The notes under the pieces: model-generated
Databases searched by the model: none
What the model was told of the DNA's origin: nothing
What the model saw: the letters and a program-made list of their open reading frames with translations, nothing else
Program-made: the position numbers and the translations under genes
Shown here: one piece after another, positions 43,846 through 51,405 of the stretch
Layout of the letters: every line of letters begins with the position of its first letter
Numbering within the stretch: position 1 is the stretch's first letter
NCBI GenBank assembly: GCA_965220265.1
Contig: CBDCPM010000004.1
Span: 3,720,001-3,784,000 of the forward strand
Length of the DNA: 64,000 nt
From: Bin87 sp965220265
GTDB taxonomy: Bacteria > Chloroflexota > Dehalococcoidia > Lucifugimonadales > UBA3495
Direction of reading: 5' to 3'

Positions 43846-44139
43846 TCACCGCGGCTGCTCCAGAGAAAAGCCGGCATCATCAGCTTTGGGTATGCCTTGC
43901 TTTCGCGGCCGCTGGGGGGAGGTCAAGCATGGTTTGTAGTCGCCGATGAACAGGTATTGGTTCCGCATCGCGAAGAACCTGCCGGGTACGCCTTCGCCGT
44001 TGCACAGCCGCTCACAAATGGCCTCCAGCAATTCTCGTTGGCTGTCCTTTCGCAACAGCACGTACTCATGAGGCCAAGCCTCGCGATAAGTCGTCGCCTC
44101 GCGCCACGGCGCGTGTTCGATGAGTTCAGTCAGTTTCAC
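43846..44139 (-). CDS. Small hypothetical protein, possibly 3'-altered
   Basis: 97 residues. The first 70, with APWREATTYREAWPHEYVLL and GEGVPGRFFAMRNQYLFIGD, match a family of small uncharacterised proteins I recall from Actinobacteria and Chloroflexota. Homologues as I remember them continue with YKYW.M and further beta strands, while this one changes to a basic tail after GDYK. A frameshift or recombination may have replaced the end. It lies just downstream of the CBASS genes on the same strand, which may be coincidence. Confidence 0.5.
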   Translation of the reverse strand: MKLTELIEHAPWREATTYREAWPHEYVLLRKDSQRELLEAICERLCNGEGVPGRFFAMRNQYLFIGDYKPCLTSPQRPRKQGIPKADDAGFSLEQPR

Positions 44140-44161
44140 GGTTATCTCTCCTACGCAAGCT

Positions 44162-44749
44162 CTACTTTTGTCCGGAGCGGGTCAATTTCACCGAGCCGTA
44201 AGTCATGCGCCCCCGTCCGGTGTAGTAACTGCCTTCCAGAACATCTCCTTTCAGTTCAACGACCGTCGTCCCGTGGTGAATGTTCATCGTCTCGTGCGCT
44301 GTGGCCTTGGGCTCGTTCACGTACAGATAGGACAGTTTTGGGATTGGCTCGTCGTCGGATCGCAAACTTGCAGCAATGCTGCGAGATTGTGAATTTTCGG
44401 TGTCCAACGTGACCACCATGCGCGTCCATCGCTGTCGGATCACAATCGACACCTCGTAGCCACTTCTATCGGATTCATATGAGGACAGGACCATTCCCTC
44501 CCACTCTCCGTTCAAGTCAGGGATCGGTACTATCCCCAATCTTCTGAGCAATGCAAGTGACCAAACCCAACGGTCGAATGCCTAATACACAAAGGAGATC
44601 ACGCCTGCGAAGGAAGGTACGCTGAACCACCATTCCGGCTGGTATTCGATGGCGCGCAGGCCAGTATGCAAGAGCCAAACCACCAGAATGCTGCAAACAG
44701 CCAGGAAAGCGATTACCCGCGGCCTTCCTTCAGCGTCATAAGAATGCAT
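44162..44749 (-). pseudogene. CBASS effector Cap15-like (2TM plus beta-barrel), with in-frame TAG
   Basis: From ATG 44747-44749 the frame encodes a first membrane helix (VIAFLAVCSILVVWLL), a second hydrophobic stretch (FSVPSFAGVISFVY), then TAG at 44582-44584. The same frame continues as AFDRWVWSLALLRRLGIVPI, PDLNGEWEGMVLSS, IVIRQRWTRMVVTLDTENS and ELKGDVLEGSYYTGRGRMTY. Two membrane helices followed by this beta-rich domain are the layout of the SMODS-associated Cap15 effector, which damages the membrane on binding a cyclic nucleotide. It starts 9 bp after the reconstructed CD-NTase end. The TAG would leave only the membrane part, or a TTG restart at 44551 only the barrel, so function is doubtful. 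Confidence 0.8.
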
Positions 44750-44758
44750 CAGTCGGTC

Positions 44759-45637
44759 TCATTTCCAGTTATTCCACAACGTGACCAATCTGCTGGCGAA
44801 ATCCTTGGCGTGGGTCACTGATCACTGTTCGGGCAAGGATCCGAACAGGAATTGCTGCTCATTTTGACAAAGGAGTTTGCTGAAATCCGCTGTCGCCATC
44901 CAGTTGACCACTGCACAGAACGTGTCCTGGAAGCCGTAGTGGAACGTAGCGTCCGGCGCGTTGTAGAGCAAGCACTCCAGAAAATACGAAGGGGCCAATT
45001 CTGATGACATCCCATGGTTGGTTTCCAGGTAGTTCCTTGCGTTTTTGAACATCCTCACGGTCCGCTTATACTGATCCGAAGTGAGGCGGCTTTTGCCCGC
45101 GCCGTTCTTATAATGTTCTTTGGGATAGTTGACGATCCACCGCTTGTCACGCAGCGCATAGAAGGTCATGCCCTCCAAGTACGATTGGTAGCTGAAGTAT
45201 TTGCGGTGCTCTATGCAGACCACTACGTCAGCGGCTAGCCTGGGAGGATGTGCTTTCAGCTTGATCGATTTGTTGCCTTGCGCGACGAAATTTTTGCCAA
45301 ACCCCGCTTCAAGAACTTTTAGCGCATCGCGCCTGAAGTCGTTCCAGTCGTAGGTTGCAGATTGGAATGATCCCTCTAGACGTCGACGGTCGTATTCGGT
45401 GAGCAGGTCTGCCTCGTGTCGGAAAGCCGACTGGAGTTCGAGGACTACATCAACGTCGCTATCGCCGCTGATGTTAGTGTCGTTCCGATACGATCCTTGC
45501 AAGTAGAAATCGTAGGTCACGCCTGTGGGCCAGTGATAAGCATTTAAAGCCCGCCTGATTGCTTGGTGAGTGCGTATTGATGCATCTTGGGGTCCGTGAT
45601 GGCACCACCGACTAAGCTGCGATTCAGGTATGGTCAT
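44759..45637 (-). pseudogene. CBASS CD-NTase (cyclic nucleotide synthase), in-frame TGA near the C-terminus
   Basis: A SMODS-type nucleotidyltransferase. Catalytic motif GS...D.D is in LQGSYRNDTNISGDSDVDVV (about residues 46-65); the third acid is in PRLAADVVVCIE near 138. The frame meets TGA at 44822-44824 after 271 residues (FLFGSLPEQ*). The same frame then continues SVTHAKDFASRLVTLWNNWK to a stop at 44759-44761. CD-NTases commonly end in PEQW..........LWNNW, so the TGA probably replaces a Trp codon (TGG). The shortened enzyme may still work because the core is complete. It synthesises the signal that activates the Cap15-like effector next to it. Confidence 0.85.
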
Positions 45638-45885
45638 AAAGTGATCCGTTCGTTCGAACGCTCATCGAGATTGGCGAGGTGAATGTAGCCTCGCTGGCGG
45701 CGACAGATGCGCGTCTATCCCGCCGTGCTGGCTGCAGTAAAACGTCAGACAAGGTCGGTTGCATGGAACTCGCTTCGCTTGGCTGGTCACGTATTGGGCG
45801 CATTGTCGTATCACGATATGTCTCCTTATCGTATTGCGGAGATGTCTCAATCTGGGTTCGCTTGCCGGTACTCCAGTCGGAGGGA

Positions 45886-46536
45886 TTAGAGGGCCAACGG
45901 CATTTGGCCGTCATACACTTGGCGGGATGGATACAGCTTCCTATCGTCGGATATGTACAGCAGGTCGAGCTTGGCCAAACGCACCGTGAGCGCCGTGATC
46001 GTCACTTGAAACAGGTCTCGCAACGCGTACAGGTTCGGCCAGTTGAGCAGATCAACCTCGCGGATGGCCTCAAATAGCAGGTGCGAGGGCAGGAGCAGAA
46101 ACCCCATGAACTGGTGAGCTTGACGTTCCCTGGGGTCTCCACCAGGGCCGGATTGTCGGTACAGACATCCGAAGTCCCGTTCCAAATCGGGCAGCGCGGC
46201 CTGATTCAGCAAAGCCAGATCCACGTGCGCTTCCCAGTGGCCGGCTTCATGTGCCAGTACGGTGTTGTACAATCCGGGTGTTTCATCAATCAGCGTCAGC
46301 CGGGTCTCGTTGAACACCACGGTCCGGTTGTTGGGGTCCAGACCGGCTAGGATGGACTGGCCCGGTTTCTCGGGTACCGTGTCCCACAGAATGCTCAGGT
46401 CCAGAACGTCCTCCAGGGTGCTTTCAACCGGCACCGGCGGACAGGCAATCGGCCCGTACCGTTCCTCGTATCGGGCCAGGAGCCGATTCGCCAATCGTTC
46501 GAGTTCCGCATCCGATAAAAATCTGTTTGCAACCAT
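45886..46536 (-). CDS. ImmA/IrrE family metallopeptidase
   Basis: 216 residues. The zinc site is VLAHEAGHWEAHVD near residue 94, with an EREAHQF-like third-ligand region (RERQAHQFMGFLLLP near 136). Such peptidases cleave repressors or toxins. It follows an XRE-type regulator whose stop shares one base with its start (TAATG), a standard repressor-peptidase pair. The pair sits upstream of the CBASS operon on the same strand, as CapH-CapP pairs do in other CBASS loci, so it may control CBASS. The 250-bp gap to the CD-NTase gene probably contains the CBASS promoter. Confidence 0.9.
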   Translation of the reverse strand: MVANRFLSDAELERLANRLLARYEERYGPIACPPVPVESTLEDVLDLSILWDTVPEKPGQSILAGLDPNNRTVVFNETRLTLIDETPGLYNTVLAHEAGHWEAHVDLALLNQAALPDLERDFGCLYRQSGPGGDPRERQAHQFMGFLLLPSHLLFEAIREVDLLNWPNLYALRDLFQVTITALTVRLAKLDLLYISDDRKLYPSRQVYDGQMPLAL

Positions 46537-46892
46537 TATTCAGTTTCCTGACTATGTATCAGTCTTTGCCACTCTTCGGCAGATCGCACGTCATCCCCAA
46601 GGGACCGCAAAAATCGAACTGCCCCGGGATTTCGGGCCAGCGTCTCCGCCAAATCGGATGGTATCTTGCCGGCCAACGTGATCAGTTCATCGGACAATTC
46701 CGTTTCGTCCAATCCCAATTCTTTGGCCAGCACTGCTGCGATGTTCTTGAGGACGGTCTCGCTTGGCGGTTCCACGCGGCCGTTTTCGATCTTGCTCAGG
46801 TAGGTGAAGTCAACGCTCACTCGCTCGGCCAAGCCGCGCTGGCTGAGCCGGGCTTCGCGGCGTAGGGCTCGTAGGCGCTGCGGGAAATCCAT
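46536..46892 (-). CDS. XRE-family HTH regulator
   Basis: 118 residues with a Cro/C1-type helix-turn-helix at residues 5-60: RLRALRREARLSQRGLAERV then DFTYLSKIENGRVEPPSETV. The C-terminal part is helical, probably for dimerisation or as the peptidase target. It is divergent from the large restriction gene at 46976, and a GTTGA-TAG-TCAAC palindrome overlaps the promoter between them, so it may repress both directions. Confidence 0.92.
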   Translation of the reverse strand: MDFPQRLRALRREARLSQRGLAERVSVDFTYLSKIENGRVEPPSETVLKNIAAVLAKELGLDETELSDELITLAGKIPSDLAETLARNPGAVRFLRSLGDDVRSAEEWQRLIHSQETE

Positions 46893-46929
46893 GGTTTAGA
46901 CCTCCTGTCTGAATGGTAGTCGGAGTTGA

Positions 46930-46959
46930 GTTGATAGTCAACACCCTATAGCGTATGAT
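46930..46959 (+). promoter_or_regulatory. Promoter and operator-like palindrome upstream of the res gene
   Basis: A consensus-like promoter: TTGATA (46931-46936), 17-nt spacer, TATGAT (46954-46959), followed by a GAGGA ribosome site and the ATG at 46976. A perfect palindrome GTTGA-TAG-TCAAC (46930-46942) overlaps the -35 box, and a further GTTGA precedes it directly, as expected for an XRE repressor site. Confidence 0.65.
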
Positions 46960-46975
46960 TTGGGTGAGGAGAATC

Positions 46976-49900
46976 ATGGAAAATCCCTTCTTTGACCGGC
47001 CGATCATCAACTCTCCGTACGAATACCCCACGCAACACTGGGAGTTGGACGACGAGGGCCAGCCTACCCAACAGGTCATCAACAGCCGCCGCGGCGCCGA
47101 ATTCATCACGCCGATCCCCAAGCCGCGCCAGCGTGGACGGGCCCGCGAGTCCCAACGCCGGCTCGTCATGGACGAGGGGGAGGGGATGTCCACCGAAGAG
47201 CAGGAGTACGACGTTACAGCTGCGGTAAATGAAATACGGCGGCACGTGGACGTGTGGCGGAGTATCCCGTCCCCCAGCGACTGGGGCGTCACCCCAGAGA
47301 CGGCTCGGTTGCTGCTCCATTGGCGGCAGCACAAGTTCAGCCACTACCGCCCCTTCTTCTGCCAGGTCGAGGCGGTTGAGACCCTGATCTGGCTCACCGA
47401 AGTCGCGCCCAGGATGGGGCAGAACGAACGCCGCATCCTGCAACGCCTGGAAAACGCCAACAACGAGGCCAACCCGGAGTTGCTGCGGGCGGCGCTGAAG
47501 CTGGCCACCGGAGCCGGCAAGACGACGGTGATGGCGATGATCATCGCGTGGCAGACCATCAACGCGATGCGGCACAAAAACAGCCGCCGGTTCACCAACG
47601 GTTTCCTGGTGGTCACGCCCGGGCTGACCATCAAGGACCGCCTTCGGGTGCTGCAACCCAACGACCCCGACAGCTACTACGCCAGCCGGGAGCTGGTGCC
47701 CAGCGACATGCTCGGCGACCTGCAACGGGCGAAGATCGTCATCACCAACTACCATGCCCTGCGCCAGCGAGAACGCATGGAGATCTCCCGGGGCGGGCGA
47801 GACCTGCTGCAGGGGCCGGGGGATCCAATTGAAACCCTCGAATCCGAAGGCCAGAGGCTCCAGCGGGTGATGCCCGAGCTGATGGGCCTCAGGGGCATCA
47901 TGGCGCTGAACGACGAGGGGCACCACTGTTACCGGCGCAAGCCCGGCGAGGACGACGAAGGCCGGCTGACCAGGGAGGACCGGCATGAGGCGGACCGCAA
48001 CAACGAGGAGGCAAGGGTCTGGATCTCCGGCCTGGAAATGGTCAAGCGCAAGCTCGGCGTGCGACAGGTGGTTGACCTATCGGCGACCCCGTTCTTCCTG
48101 CGCGGGTCGGGCTATGCGGAGGGCACGCTGTTCCCCTGGACCGTGAGCGACTTCTCGCTGATGGACGCCATCGAGTGCGGCATCGTGAAGCTTCCTCGCG
48201 TTCCTGTCGCCGACAACATCCCGGGCGAGCGGGTGCCGGTGTTCCGCAACCTTTGGGAACACATCCGCGATGATATGCCCAAAGCCGGCCGCGGCAGGAA
48301 TGCTTACCTCGATCCTCTGGACCTGCCTGTGGAATTGCAGACGGCTCTGGAAGCCCTCTATGGCCACTACAAAACGACCTTCGACCAGTGGCAAGCGTCG
48401 GGCGCCGTTGTTCCACCCTGCTTCATCGTGGTATGCAACAACACGTCCACGTCCAAGCTGGTCTATGACTACATCTCCGGCTTTGAACGGGCGAACGCGG
48501 ACGGCACGACAACCGCCCACGCCGGACGGTTGGAGCTTTTCCGCAACTTCGACGAATCGGGCAATCGCTACTCGATCCCCCGCACCCTGCTGATCGACAG
48601 CCGCCAATTGGAGTCCGGCGAAAAGCTCAGCGACGACTTCCGACGCGCCGCCGAAAAGCAGATCGACCGGTTCCGCAGCGAGCGGCTGGAAAGGACCGGT
48701 GACAGGGAGGCGGCGGACAACATCACCGACACCGAGCTGCTCCGCGAGGTGATGAACACCGTCGGCAAGGAGGGCCGGTTGGGCGGGCAAATCCGCTGCG
48801 TCGTGTCCGTTTCCATGCTGACCGAAGGGTGGGACGCCAGCACCGTCACCCACGTCCTGGGCGTGCGGGCCTTCGGAACCCAGTTGCTCTGCGAGCAGGT
48901 GGTCGGGCGGGCGTTGCGGCGCCAGTCCTACGACCTGAATGACGACGGCCTTTTCGATGTTGAATACGCCGACGTGCTGGGCATCCCCTTTGATTTCACC
49001 GCCCGCCCGGTGGTAGTCAGACCGGGCCCGCGTCGCCAGACCGTGCAGGTGCACGCCGTCCGGCCGGACCGGGACCATCTGGAGATAAGCTTCCCGCGAG
49101 TGTCCGGCTACCGGGAAGACCCACCCAAGGAAGACCTCGTCGCCAGCTTCAACGACGATTCCCGCTTGCGCCTGACACCCGACCTGATCGGGCCCACAGT
49201 GACCCGCAACCAGGGCATCATCGGCGAGGGCGTTGATCTGAACCTGGTCCACACCGGCGACCTGAGCACCTCCAGCCTGGTACTGCACCTGACCAAGCGG
49301 CTGCTGGAAACCAGGTGGCGTGACCCCAACGAGGACCTGAAGCTGCACCTGTTCGGCAAGCTGAAAATTGTGGTCAAGCAGTGGCTCGACACCTGCCTGG
49401 TGTGCCAGGGCGGGACCTATCCCGCGCAGCTCATGTACCAGGAGCTGGCGGACATGGCGTGCAACCGCATCACCGCCGCCATCACCAGCAAGAGCGGGGA
49501 GCGCGTGGTACGCGCGTTGCTGGACCCGTACAACCCCGTTGGCTCCACGCGGTACGTGAATTTCACCACGTCGAGGCCGGGGCTCTGGACCACCGACTCC
49601 CGGAAATGCCACGTCAACCTGGCCGTGCTGGACAGCGATTGGGAGGCCGAGTTCTGCCGGGTCGTGGAGTCCCATCCGGCGGTGCTGGCCTACGTGAAGA
49701 ACCACAACCTGGGCCTGGATGTTCCGTACCGGTATGGCTCGATTCCCCGCATCTACATCCCCGACTTCGTCCTGCTGGTGGATGATGGCCACGATGATCC
49801 CCTGAACCTGATCGTGGAGATCAAGGGCTACCGTGGCGAGGATGCCATCGAGAAGAAGAACACCATGGAGGCCTACTGGCTGCCCGGCGTAAACGCCGCC

Positions 49901-50125
49901 GCCGAGTTTGGCCGCTGGGCATTCGCTGAATTCACCGACGTGTACGATATTGAGGAAGGCCTGGCAGAATCTATAGAGGCCCACCGCGGGATTGCGCTTG
50001 AAAACGAAACGGTCGATCACGAAGGATTTGAAGGTCTTGACTTCAAAGAGCTGCTGGCAGCGGCCCCGCTGGAAGGCATAGACCTGACGAGGCGGAGGGA
50101 TTTGCCCCGGGATATCGAGCTCTGA
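46976..50125 (+). CDS. Type III-like restriction endonuclease/helicase subunit (BPTD_3080-like)
   Basis: 1,049 residues. SF2 helicase motifs: Walker A LATGAGKTTVMAMII near residue 177, DEGHH as the DEAH-box variant near 303, SATPFFLRGSG near 368, SMLTEGWDAS near 618, and QVVGRALRRQSYD near 645. A C-terminal PD-(D/E)xK nuclease is visible in RIYIPDFVLLVDDG and LNLIVEIKGYRGE near 930-960. This combination is the Res subunit of type III-like systems such as the BPTD_3080 group. The start is ATG 46976 (GAGGA upstream). It overlaps the PIN gene by one base and is followed by the mod gene, now disrupted. Confidence 0.9.
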   Translation: MENPFFDRPIINSPYEYPTQHWELDDEGQPTQQVINSRRGAEFITPIPKPRQRGRARESQRRLVMDEGEGMSTEEQEYDVTAAVNEIRRHVDVWRSIPSPSDWGVTPETARLLLHWRQHKFSHYRPFFCQVEAVETLIWLTEVAPRMGQNERRILQRLENANNEANPELLRAALKLATGAGKTTVMAMIIAWQTINAMRHKNSRRFTNGFLVVTPGLTIKDRLRVLQPNDPDSYYASRELVPSDMLGDLQRAKIVITNYHALRQRERMEISRGGRDLLQGPGDPIETLESEGQRLQRVMPELMGLRGIMALNDEGHHCYRRKPGEDDEGRLTREDRHEADRNNEEARVWISGLEMVKRKLGVRQVVDLSATPFFLRGSGYAEGTLFPWTVSDFSLMDAIECGIVKLPRVPVADNIPGERVPVFRNLWEHIRDDMPKAGRGRNAYLDPLDLPVELQTALEALYGHYKTTFDQWQASGAVVPPCFIVVCNNTSTSKLVYDYISGFERANADGTTTAHAGRLELFRNFDESGNRYSIPRTLLIDSRQLESGEKLSDDFRRAAEKQIDRFRSERLERTGDREAADNITDTELLREVMNTVGKEGRLGGQIRCVVSVSMLTEGWDASTVTHVLGVRAFGTQLLCEQVVGRALRRQSYDLNDDGLFDVEYADVLGIPFDFTARPVVVRPGPRRQTVQVHAVRPDRDHLEISFPRVSGYREDPPKEDLVASFNDDSRLRLTPDLIGPTVTRNQGIIGEGVDLNLVHTGDLSTSSLVLHLTKRLLETRWRDPNEDLKLHLFGKLKIVVKQWLDTCLVCQGGTYPAQLMYQELADMACNRITAAITSKSGERVVRALLDPYNPVGSTRYVNFTTSRPGLWTTDSRKCHVNLAVLDSDWEAEFCRVVESHPAVLAYVKNHNLGLDVPYRYGSIPRIYIPDFVLLVDDGHDDPLNLIVEIKGYRGEDAIEKKNTMEAYWLPGVNAAAEFGRWAFAEFTDVYDIEEGLAESIEAHRGIALENETVDHEGFEGLDFKELLAAAPLEGIDLTRRRDLPRDIEL

Positions 50126-50550
50126 TGTTCCTGATGGACACCAACGTGATTTCCGAAGTCAGGAAGGGAGCCCGTTGTGATGCCCACGTCCGCGATTGGT
50201 ACTCCCGCGTTGACGAAGCACGGCTCTTTATCAGTTCGCTCAGCATTGGCGAGATCCGTCGGGGGATTGATCTTGCCCGGAGACGCGGCGACTTGCCTCA
50301 AGCGGACGTCCTGGACTCCTGGCTGGAAACGGTCCTCAAACAATTTTCCAGCCGCGTTCTGCCCGTGGACGATTCCGTGGCCGACATCTGAGGACAGCTT
50401 GCCGCAACTCGCCCGATCCCGGTGATTGACGGCCTGTTGGCTGCCACCGCGATCGTGCATAATCTGGTACTCGTAACACGAAACGTCGCGGATGTTGACG
50501 GCTTGGGCGCAACAATACTGAACCCGTTTTGCCCGCCACTGGAGAGAATA
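50125..50550 (+). pseudogene. PIN-domain (VapC-like) gene with in-frame TGA
   Basis: The frame starts at ATG 50125 (TGATG with the res stop): MDTNVISEVRKGARCDAHVR gives the first PIN aspartate, and SSLSIGEIRRGIDLA the acidic helix. It stops at TGA 50389-50391 after VLPVDDSVADI. The same frame then carries the rest of the domain: GQLAATRPIPVIDGLLAATA, HNLVLVTRNVADVDGLG, ATILNPF. VapC proteins have W-G at this point (…ERWG), so TGG has probably become TGA. Without readthrough the product lacks the C-terminal catalytic acids. Its place between res and mod, with no antitoxin gene, is unusual. Confidence 0.8.
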
Positions 50551-50554
50551 AAAC

Positions 50555-50819
50555 ATGACCAGCGCCAGAAGGACCGGGAACCGCCGCCGCGAGCGCACCG
50601 TGGAAGCCCTGCGCCACGAGGAGGACACCCGCACCAACATCCCCACTGCCGAGTACCAGTCCATGGTGCGCGAGGAGCAGGAAACGCCGTTGCAGAAGTC
50701 GTATGAGCGTCGCAACCGCGACCTGGATCCCCAGCTGGTGTGGCGCGGCAAGGATGAGCAGGACCTCTCCGACCTGGTGGTCAACGTGCCGCCCCTGTAC
50801 ATCCAGGAGAAGGTGCATC
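50555..50819 (+). pseudogene. 5' part of the mod (DNA methyltransferase) gene, cut by a transposon
   Basis: The first 88 codons of a type III-like DNA methyltransferase: RRRERTVEALRHEEDTRTNI, then YQSMVREEQETPLQKSYERR, RDLDPQLVWRGKDEQDLSDL and VPPLYIQEKVH. The transposon starts at 50820, directly after the target sequence GTGCATC (50813-50819). The continuation of the gene begins with the second GTGCATC at 54430 in the same codon phase. The start ATG 50555 has a GGAGAG box upstream. Confidence 0.9.
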
Positions 50820-50838
50820 CGGTTCCGTTCAGTTGTAG
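50820..50838. repeat. Left terminal inverted repeat of the transposon
   Basis: CGGTTCCGTTCAGTTGTAG, exact inverted match to 54411-54429, preceded by target copy GTGCATC. Confidence 0.97.
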
Positions 50839-50882
50839 AGGATGCGACGAGCGACTTGCGAAACGGGTTGACAGGCAGGAGG

Positions 50883-51167
50883 TCAAGGGGTGAGCGGGGT
50901 GTCATTCCATACTGGCCCATCCCATCCGACCGGATATATCAGGGCGTAGTAATCGCCATCCTCGCCGCTTGCGAGGTCGGGGAACATAGTATTGATTTGC
51001 AGGGGCACCGGCGCGGAGTCAGCAACGTCGATTTGTATTTGGAAAACGTCCATTTCGGCTTTGGTTGTTTCGCGCCATTTTCCTGCGTCTTTGATGTAGA
51101 AAACGGCAGTGCCAATGACGATCCACTCGTCGTTTTGTTCTTTTCTGTGCAGTTTGGTGCGTGCCAT
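50883..51167 (-). CDS. Transposon cargo: small unknown protein
   Basis: 94 residues from ATG 51165-51167 (MARTKLHRKEQND), or 107 from an upstream start. Beta-rich: EWIVIGTAVFYIKDAGKWRE, then FQIQIDVADSAPVPLQIN and GEDGDYYALIYPVGW. No recognisable family, no membrane segment. It faces away from the restriction-modification gene, sharing the region between about 51170 and 51400 as divergent promoter. It could be a regulator or an accessory of the fusion enzyme; this is speculation from position only. Confidence 0.65.
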   Translation of the reverse strand: MARTKLHRKEQNDEWIVIGTAVFYIKDAGKWRETTKAEMDVFQIQIDVADSAPVPLQINTMFPDLASGEDGDYYALIYPVGWDGPVWNDTPLTP

Positions 51168-51405
51168 GCTTATGACTTCCTGCTGACGGGCTGGTGGACC
51201 CTTCAAAATTATGTTGACGCCATTTTACGCCATATATTGAGCATGACCGTGCTCTTGTCCAAAGGGTTGAGCGGTCCGCCAGCGATGTTGGGCTCTCGTT
51301 GGCGGCGTTACTTCATGGGGTAGATAGATGCTATTATCTCCCCCATACGCCGCGCATATAACCTTGCCCGGTTGTATCACGATACCACAGGAAAAGGGGA
51401 ACGTT

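Noticed and set aside
45624..45914. Small minus-strand open frame between ImmA and CD-NTase genes
   Set aside because: No ribosome site, odd composition, and it overlaps the likely CBASS promoter and gene ends.
48077..50020. Long minus-strand open frame across the res gene
   Set aside because: Shadow of the restriction helicase; no recognisable motif or ribosome site.
44582..50391. Genetic code with TGA read as Trp
   Set aside because: TGA clearly ends many genes here (for example hsdR, modA-modB, res and the DUF2283 gene, all with tight overlaps), so a genome-wide reassignment is excluded.
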